Source of the DNA: Ganoderma boninense
Taxonomy: Eukaryota > Basidiomycota > Agaricomycetes > Polyporales > Polyporaceae
Direction: 5' to 3'
NCBI GenBank assembly: GCA_002900995.3
Contig: CM035307.1
Coordinates: 3,162,001 to 3,226,000, forward strand
DNA length: 64,000 nucleotides
Positions 57,473 through 64,000 of the stretch are shown here, one piece after another. Made by a program: the position numbers and the translations under genes. Each line of letters begins with the position of its first letter. The stretch's first letter is position 1. The notes below the pieces were generated by a model that saw only the letters and a list, made by a program, of their open reading frames with translations, had not been told where the DNA came from and did no database searches.

Positions 57473-60144
57473 CTAATGACCTTGTTTTATGGCCTGGAGG
57501 GCACATAGAGCCGCTAAAACGAGCGAGCTCAGTCAAACAGGCCTCAACGCAATAGCATCATGAGAGACGCACCTCCGACCCCGCTACCATCCTTAGCAAG
57601 CCCGATCTGGACCTTCTTCTCCACCTCCTCTCCAACGAGCTCGCCGAGGGAATCGCGCAGACGTGTGTTGAAGTTCGGGTAGTGCTGGATCAAGCTGAGA
57701 CCCGTATCTCAGCAACGCTTCTCATCCGCCGCCGTCGGACAGCCAGCCTGTGCTCACCTGCCATCCACGCCAACACCGATCTTCTCCTCGTCCGTCGAGA
57801 AGCCGCCACCGAGCTTCGCACGCCCGTCTGCACGAGAACCGCGGCGACAGCGCATGCACTGAGCTTCGCGGCGCGGTTCGCGACGAGTGACGCTGCCCAG
57901 CGGACGATGGCAGCGTCCCGTAGCGACACATCCTCCGACGGTAGCGACAGACGTTGGATGATGACCTCGCGAATACGTTCCAGGCGTTTGAGGTCCTCGC
58001 CTGATAATTTATCCACGTCCACGGACTTCGCATCTTGCCAGTCCACAATATCGGGTGCTGCGGTACTTTTGAGGGGGGACGAACCGTTCGGCCGACTCTT
58101 CCCTTGCTCCGGGCTCTCGGTCGGTACGACAAATTCGCGCTCCGATTCCCATACCTCCTCGACCTCGGACATGACGGCCGTATCGAGGCCGTAATGGGTG
58201 TTCAAGACATCGCTCGAGCGGCCGTTGAACAACAAAGGCTTGGGGCCAGCGTCAACAAGGGAAAGGAGAACATTGCGGGTAATCTCCCCGAGGTACATCC
58301 CAGAAATGAATTTCTCGAATGCTTGCAGCCGGGGATTGATCGATTGACGGTCGACCTTGTTGTCATATGGTGTGGTGGGAAGTACCGTTCGCTATCAGCC
58401 ATAAATTGGATGTTAGTGACGATGATGGCAGGTGAAGTGGGTTACACGAACGGTGTTGTTGAATGCACCCCATTCGGTGTTGACAACCATGTAACCACCC
58501 TTCTTTCGTGCTTCCGAAGCACCGAGTTTCTTGATGTTCTCCACGCGCTCCACGAACGCACCGTTGGTACCAGTCCCGAATATGCTACCTGAATGACAGC
58601 CAGGTTGAGTCAGACTCTGACCCACTCAAAACGAGCACTGGACACTCACCGAGAATGCAACCGCCACTGGTGTACGCACGAGACAACAACGCTCCGACAG
58701 TCTGAGCGTGTATTAATTGGAGTTGAAAATGTGAATGCGTATCAACTCACATCGTTGACTAGAGCAACGCATTTCACATGTAGATGCTTGCGGTCGAAAG
58801 CGTCCTGGAGCAGCTGCACAACATCGTTACCGACGGCGTTCTTTGCAGGAAAATCCCTTTGTCCAAGTGAGAATTTTTCCTCTGTTGAGAGCAGTCTGTT
58901 CGACCGGGAAACTGAAAGTCAAACCGAGGGGTACCGCGGGCTCTTCGGGTACCCCTGGTGCAGCGAAGGGGTTATCAGGTTCGCTGCCTGAGCCTTGGAA
59001 GGGCACAACTGAAGCGAAATCGGTAAGGAAAGCATCCACAGAATCTGCCAGATAATCTGTAGACCTTGTGTGAGATAACAGCATGCGCAGCTTTCTTGTT
59101 TTGCCTACCGAAGAGAGCGGTCGCCTCGCCGGTCTTCAGTTGTTCAGAGACCTTGTACTTCTGTTGCCTCAGCACGAATTCGTGGTTACCGAAGAAGCTC
59201 CACTTCGCAAACACGCCTGTATCATGTTGATGACGGTCAGCGCCGTCAACACAAGTGAAAGTATGGTTAACACACAAGTTTGTCCCCCCGAGATCGAGTG
59301 CCAGGAACGTTCTGCAAAAGCGTAAGCAATAGTCAGTGATCGAGCGCCACGAGGTTATTGACAAACAAAGCACAACAGGTACTATGACGTCGTTTCCCCA
59401 CTTTCTGCCAAAAGGACTTCGCCTTCGGAGGCATCGCGGTCTTGTGACAGAGAACACGACGGATGCAATACAAACAACGCGCACAAACAGCACGCGCAGG
59501 GCTCTTTCGTCTGTGAGCGCAGCTTCGGGACCGTCTCCCGCTTCGATGCGGTTGAGCGGGTCAACTGTGCGTACGCCAACTCGCCCTATCGATGGGCAAT
59601 TATGCCGAGCGCACGTAATTTCGGCTGAGAACTCGACGCGAAGCTCGATGAAGCATCGAGTTTCCATTTCGAGTGGGCGAATCGCCGGCACCGCACCGGG
59701 AGCGCGTCGATTGGAAGAGTAGCGCTGCCCGCACGACGGGTAGATACGGTCGACGAAGGGAACCCCCACCGCACCAATCAGTGCAGATGTAGGGAGTGTA
59801 TTCGGCGGCCGAAGAGGCGGAGATAGCGAGCGAGCGAGTCGTGATGGGGAGCGCGGAGCAGCCAAGAGTACTCACCCAGTTTCTGTCCCATTGGGCACTC
59901 CGGTCACGAATGTCGGGCTTGAGAAGGGAACATGAGAATGGTCATTCTGGTACAAATAGTATCGTACGTACATCATTGCCATCGGGTGATTGTATTCGCC
60001 CAAACCAAGTTCAAAGTCCTTGAGAAACTGGGAGGTGATCCGCATGAGATCGACTTTGCTCAGGCGGAACTGTTGCTCGATCTGTTCGAGGACGCCGCGA
60101 GCGGCTTCCGGAGTTGCCCCGTAGTGAAAGGATGTGTTGCTCAT
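57473..60144 (-). CDS. Hexokinase, about 549 aa
   Basis: Exons 60144-59972, 59917-59876, 59311-59276, 59216-59109, 59056-58751, 58701-58650, 58588-58452, 58391-57758, 57694-57573 and 57513-57473. The ATP- and sugar-binding motifs are all present: FLALDLGGTNLRVCEVELLG, LTFSFPVEQ, TWTKGFSCKNAVGND, ALVNDTVGALLSRAY, GSIFGTGTNGAF and VNTEWGAF, with KIGVGVDGSLIQHYPNF near the end. The enzyme phosphorylates glucose in the cytosol. Three single-base frame breaks (about 59193, 58843 and 57824) interrupt otherwise conserved sequence. The second intron is 564 nt, ten times the local norm. It is divergent from ATP7. Confidence 0.92.
57823..57825 (-). other. Frame break in hexokinase (one missing base)
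   Basis: VAAVLVQTG must run into RAKLGGGFSTDEEKIGVGVD. The minus strand reads ACGGGCGTGCG where ACGGGGCGTGCG is needed, one G short in a G run. Confidence 0.75.
58842..58844 (-). other. Frame break in hexokinase (one surplus base)
   Basis: TGCAAAGAACGCC should be TGC-AAG-AAC-GCC to give SCKNAVGNDVVQLL. There is one A too many in an AAA run. Confidence 0.78.
59192..59195 (-). other. Frame break in hexokinase (one surplus base)
   Basis: GAGCTTCTTCGGTAAC needs one base fewer to read ELLGN; as sequenced it hits TAA. The slip is in a CTTCTTC repeat. Confidence 0.7.
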
Positions 60145-61006
60145 CGTGCGGGCGGCAGTCAGGACTGTAGCGAGATTGCGGGGGGAAAGGAGGATGGACG
60201 AGAAACTTGGCTGCCTTCCCGGACACCTTATGACATAGTGCGCCCGTCACGTGCGTCCTCTGCGATCGTCCCAGCTCCCTTTTCGAGCAGCCCGTTCCTG
60301 CAACGATCCATCATCACCGTCCCCTCCCTGTTCTAGAGAGCCCGCCGGGTCTACCACTGGCCTGGTCATAGAAGCTGGAGGGGCCGGAGGTGAGGCAATG
60401 CCAAGATCCAACCGTCGAGGCACAACTCAATCTCTCCGCACTGAAGCGGCCCGGATGCCGACCACTGGCAGTCGAGACCAAATGAACCACTGTGGCTTAA
60501 TATCCTGTCGTCCGATGTTGAAAGATGACTTGTAGATGATAGAGTATGAACCAGTGATACTACTCACAGGGTCGGAGGCCAGAAACCTCGAGGTTTGTGT
60601 TACTGTAACCAAGCAGCGGTCATACCTCGGAAAAGGGCTCGGGGAGAGGGCGCTTCATAATATTATCCACGGCCATTTCGTCCTGTGTGGCACAAAGGCT
60701 CCATCTTCCAGCCGACACGAGATGACAGAGGACAAGACATAGAGCTATACTGTAGAATGTTATCAGAATCGAAGTAGACCGAGGCGTAAGCTGGCGGTAG
60801 CAGCGTGATGGCTTCCGACCTGGCGTCGGCCAGCATACGGGGCGGGAAGCGCTCGCGGGATCGGCCGTTCCCGGCACCTGCGTGGGCGACACGAGCCAAC
60901 TCCTCCGCGACGACCTCCACCACTCACCCTCCTTTTCTGTGCGCATCATCCCCCTTGCTTTATCTTTCTCCCCGTGGGTTGACCTCGCTCCTTGCTCCAG
61001 CTTACG
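60145..61006. promoter_or_regulatory. Divergent promoter region, hexokinase / ATP7
   Basis: This is 862 bp between opposite start codons of two energy-metabolism genes. A pyrimidine-rich run precedes the ATP7 ATG. No gene is seen. Confidence 0.4.
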
Positions 61007-61873
61007 ATGGCATCAAAAGCAGTCGCCGCGTCGGTGGTAAGCATCCTCAAAAATTAGACCTCGTTCACCCGGATTCCTACCGGAAGGTTTCGTGACGTTT
61101 GACTCTGGGCTTGCCGCAGGACTTCGCCCGCATCTACACCTCGCTGGGCCTTGGCAAGGGTTGGTATTCTTTCGCGCTGTAAAGCCTGGATGGACGGGAG
61201 GTTGCGGGCATATGCTCATGCATGACACGACAGAGACCATTGCGTCCCTCCAGGCGTTCCGCAAGCGGCATGGCGATGCCCAGCGCATCCAGGGTACGCT
61301 TGCTGCCCAGCCCACGACCGTCGACTTCGCGCACTACCGCTCCGTTCTCCGCAACAAGGCTGTCGTCGACGAGGCCGAGAAGATTCTCCGTGACTTCAAG
61401 CCCGTCACCTACGACGTGAGCACGCAAATTAAGGCGATTGAGACGTTCGAGGCGAAGGCGGTGAGTAGTGTGTTTGGGGCCATATTCTTGAGTGAAAAGC
61501 GTCTAGACGGGGGATGCTCATATGTCGAGTAGGTAGCGAAGGCGAAGGAGACGACGGAGAAGATCGACGCGGAGCTCAAGGACCTCCAGGCTACCCTCGC
61601 CAACATCGAGGACGCACGTCCCTTCGAGGACCTCACCGTGAGTAACATGCATGCTACTTGGTGAGAATGATATTCAATCCACCTTGCTCGCACCAGGTGG
61701 ACGAGGTCGGCAAGGCGCACCCACGCATCGTCGAGACCGTCGAGAACATGCTCAAGAAGGGCAAGTGGACCGTACCCGGTGAGTACTTGCTATGCGGTTG
61801 TGATCTTCAGTCACTGATCCCGTTTCGCCGTGCAGGATACAAGGAGAAGTTCGGCGACCTGTCCCTTATGTAA
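61007..61873 (+). CDS. ATP7: Mitochondrial ATP synthase subunit d, 173 aa
   Basis: Six exons (61007-61036, 61120-61159, 61234-61460, 61533-61637, 61697-61778, 61836-61873) join in phase. The product is mostly alpha-helical and hydrophilic, as expected for the peripheral-stalk subunit d: MASKAVAASVDFARIYTSLG at the start, then VDFAHYRSVLRNKAVVDEAE, VAKAKETTEKIDAELKDLQA and the C-terminal KGKWTVPGYKEKFGDLS. Length and the TVPGYKEKFGDL ending agree with fungal Atp7. It acts in the stator of F1Fo ATP synthase at the inner membrane. Confidence 0.9.
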
Positions 61874-62298
61874 ATGTAGATGTGCTTCGCATCGTTTTAA
61901 TAGATCCGGGAGGCGCTTGACGTTCCTTCTTATACGGGAGTGCATCATGCCACTGCATGCACGGCCACCATAAGTACTGGTTGGGTGCTTGTCGGGCCGA
62001 GTCAGCGGAGTATGTTGTCCTGATCTGCGATATGGTCTTTTGTAGCCAGCCGCCTCTGACCCCCAGGTGAATTGAAGAATTTGGAAGGGAATACCTGAAC
62101 CTTTAGTATACGGCAGAATACAGAGACGGATATTACATTCAATGGTATGCAGCGAGGTCACGAGTAGCGGATGGGTGAACGTGTGTCCGTATGTACAACA
62201 GTCATGATGGACGTGACACTCCTGGAGCGATGCGAGAGCGGAGGGATGAAAAGAGTGAGGAAGCGGAGTATATGTACTGTATGCCAAGATGAAGGCCA
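61874..62298. other. Convergent 3' region, no gene seen
   Basis: 425 bp between the ATP7 and calcineurin B stop codons. Confidence 0.5.
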
Positions 62299-63204
62299 TC
62301 AGAAAAGATCTTCAAGAGTCATTTGCTTGACAATGTCCTAGGAAGGTCCGTCAGTATCGTGATCACTTTTTAGCATATATCAATAACGGCGGCGGGGATA
62401 ACACCCACCGTGTTGGAGACCATCTGGACAAACTCCTCGAAAGATAGCTTCCCATCTCCATCCTTATCCGCCTCCATGATCGTCTTGTCCACGATCTGTT
62501 GCAACTGCCCGTCCTTGAGGTTGTTCCCTACCATCATCTTGAGGACGAGGAACAGTTCGCCATTCGAGATGAAGCCATCTCGGTCCATATCATACACCTT
62601 GAAGGCAACTGAAAGGACACAACGTCTCAGGATCAGCGTCTCAAATGGGTGGACAGTAGTTGAGCCGCACATCGTAGCTTTTCTTCTCGTCCTCCTCGAC
62701 TGCTGAACGCGCTCAAGCCCCCGACGAACTCTTGGAAGTCCACCGTTCCTCCCCCACTATTCGAGCACATCCAAAATTATGTGCCGTCGCGAATGGAGGA
62801 GAAAATCAGGGACGCACTCTTCGTCGAAAATAGCTATTAGTCGGGACGCGAGCGGATTGTTCGCGATCTGGGGTATTTGAAGGAATTCTTCGCGATCAAT
62901 GGACCCCGAACCATCACTGCGGAAAGAGATCAATATATAAGGCCTTCTCCGCCACGTTCCTTCCTTTCGGTGTCTACGTACCTGTCGAGCTTCATGAATC
63001 GCTTCTTCAGCCGCTCCAACTCGCTCGCATTGACTAAAGAGACTAGATGAGCAGGTGCATGCTAGATAGGTTAAGGAATGGTGCTCACAGTTGGACCGCT
63101 TCTGCATGTCCTCCATGAATTGGGATGCTGTAATGCGAAGGAACCGACCATTCAGTCAAACGGCATTGACAAGACAGAGGGGTGGACGGACGTGACTGCC
63201 CCAT
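62299..63204 (-). CDS. CNB1: Calcineurin regulatory subunit B, 175 aa
   Basis: Seven exons (63204-63192, 63127-63089, 63033-62982, 62916-62818, 62756-62671, 62608-62409, 62337-62299) join in phase to exactly the usual 175 residues. The start MGQSPSQF carries the Gly2 needed for N-myristoylation. Four EF-hands are in order: [13 protein letters not shown], the degenerate-looking [26 protein letters not shown] and [13 protein letters not shown]. The C-terminus is [12 protein letters not shown]. With the catalytic subunit it forms the Ca2+/calmodulin-dependent phosphatase calcineurin. The first exon is only 13 nt. It is head to head with the MSS1-like gene across 257 bp. Confidence 0.96.
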
Positions 63205-63461
63205 CTTGACTCAATCGAGGACGTTGCAATGGTATCCTGCGGTTGCGTGGAGGTCGACAAGCTGTCGCTGAAGTTCAGAGAAATAGAGAGGGAGGACCAG
63301 AGGGGAAGAGGTGATAACGCGTGCGGAGGAGCAGGACCGCTCAAGAGTTACAGCACAAAGACGCCGTGGGAACCGCAATAGGATGGGCGCTGCGCGCTAG
63401 CCACACAGACATCCTCCTCATCGTGTCCCACAGCGAGGACAGCCATAGCGGTCTGCAGGGC
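63205..63461. promoter_or_regulatory. Short divergent promoter, CNB1 / MSS1-like
   Basis: Only 257 bp separates the two ATGs, so the genes must share their promoter region. Confidence 0.45.
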
Positions 63462-63951
63462 ATGTCTGGCAGGGTTCTCTGCAAGACGCGCACCGCCCAC
63501 TCCTTCTGCACACTTATACGAACCACCAGGACGACATCGCCTCGGTTTTCCAGAAAGCTCGTCACTAATAATGGCAGCGGGCACCGCCTCGGATCTCTTG
63601 GACCCCTCCGCCTTGCCGCACCTTGCCGCCACTCGAGGCTATACACAACTTCTCCCTTGGCATATTCTGGGGACCCTTCTGGTGACCGAGCACGGGATCT
63701 AGTACTGTCCGACGCGCAGAGGCAGACAATCTACGCGCTCTCAACACCTCCCGGAAAGGCAGGCGTCGCGGTTATCCGCATTTCTGGGCCCGATGCGCTG
63801 AATGTGTGGAGAGCTATGGCACAAACAGCTGTGGAGGGGAAAGGCAAAGCCCGCGAACGCGGCCCCGAGCCGTGGAAGATGCATCGGTGCAACATAGTGC
63901 ACCCGGAGACGGGGGAGGTGTTGGATGATGGTCTCGCTGCGTTCTTCAAAG
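63462..63951 (+). CDS. MSS1: Mitochondrial tRNA-modification GTPase Mss1/MnmE, 5' part only
   Basis: Only the first exon (63462-63951) lies in the window; a donor (AAAG|GTGTGT) at 63952 shows that the gene continues. The N-terminus is rich in Arg, Ser and Thr (CKTRTAHSFCTLIRTTRTTS), as in mitochondrial presequences. The TrmE N-terminal domain begins near residue 85 with TIYALSTPPGKAGVAVIRIS, the tetrahydrofolate-binding segment, and continues with HRCNIVHPETGEVLDDGLAA. MnmE/Mss1 works with MnmG/Mto1 to modify wobble U34 of mitochondrial tRNAs. The GTPase domain is outside the window. Confidence 0.9.
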
Positions 63952-64000
63952 GTGTGTAAATGTGGCTCGTCGCAATCAAATGCGCTGTGTTGTCCTGACA

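Noticed and set aside
1..64000. Biosynthetic gene cluster, CRISPR array, phage or defence system
   Set aside because: The genes are unrelated eukaryotic housekeeping and secretory genes with spliceosomal introns; I saw no regularly spaced repeats and no core biosynthetic enzyme.

Overview
The window is nuclear DNA of a filamentous basidiomycete, most likely an Agaricomycete. It is GC-rich, and nearly every gene is cut by many short introns (mostly 49-65 nt, GTRNGY donors and YAG acceptors). Typical fungal families are present, including an Sst2/FlbA/Thn1-type RGS protein, a Zn(II)2Cys6 factor, an Rds1-like ferritin-fold secreted protein, a GH18 chitinase and an S10 carboxypeptidase. I rebuilt 22 protein genes by joining exons by hand, requiring splice sites, phase and family motifs to agree; all exon coordinates are therefore predictions without transcript data.

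Layout, left to right. 0-5 kb: partial EAF-like elongation factor (-), tRNA-Ile(AAT) (+), orphan gene (-), Rds1-like ferritin-fold protein (-). 5-7 kb: gene-poor, with a decayed repeat copy. 7-14 kb: serine carboxypeptidase (-), NOP58 (+), CTU1/NCS6 (-). 15-21.5 kb: NUP160/NUP120 (-), orphan gene (+). 21.8-27 kb: PGRMC/Dap1-like cytochrome b5 protein (-), an intact TA-flanked MITE, RGS regulator (-). 27-30 kb: gene-poor. 30-34.5 kb: orphan coiled-coil gene (+), alpha/beta-hydrolase-fold protein with a replaced nucleophile (+). 35.7-43 kb: UDP-glucuronate decarboxylase (-), ENP1/bystin (+), NOP9 (-). 43.5-49.7 kb: NDUFA4-like subunit (+), chitinase (-), ARA2-like aldo/keto reductase (+), secreted deaminase-fold protein (+). 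50-56 kb: STI1/HOP with a perfect heat-shock element (-), Zn2Cys6 factor (-). 57-64 kb: hexokinase (-), ATP synthase subunit d (+), calcineurin B (-), partial MSS1/MnmE GTPase (+).

The content is mostly housekeeping. NOP58, ENP1 and NOP9 all act in ribosome biogenesis; CTU1, MSS1 and the tRNA act in translation; hexokinase and Atp7 are a divergent energy-metabolism pair. At least seven gene pairs are head to head. I see no biosynthetic cluster, CRISPR array or defence system, and no convincing new multi-gene system.

The points most worth a second look are a probable AT-AC intron next to the catalytic His of the carboxypeptidase, the MITE and its decayed relative, the hydrolase with Glu at the nucleophile position, and eight single-base frame breaks in five conserved genes. 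The frame breaks look more like assembly indels than biology.
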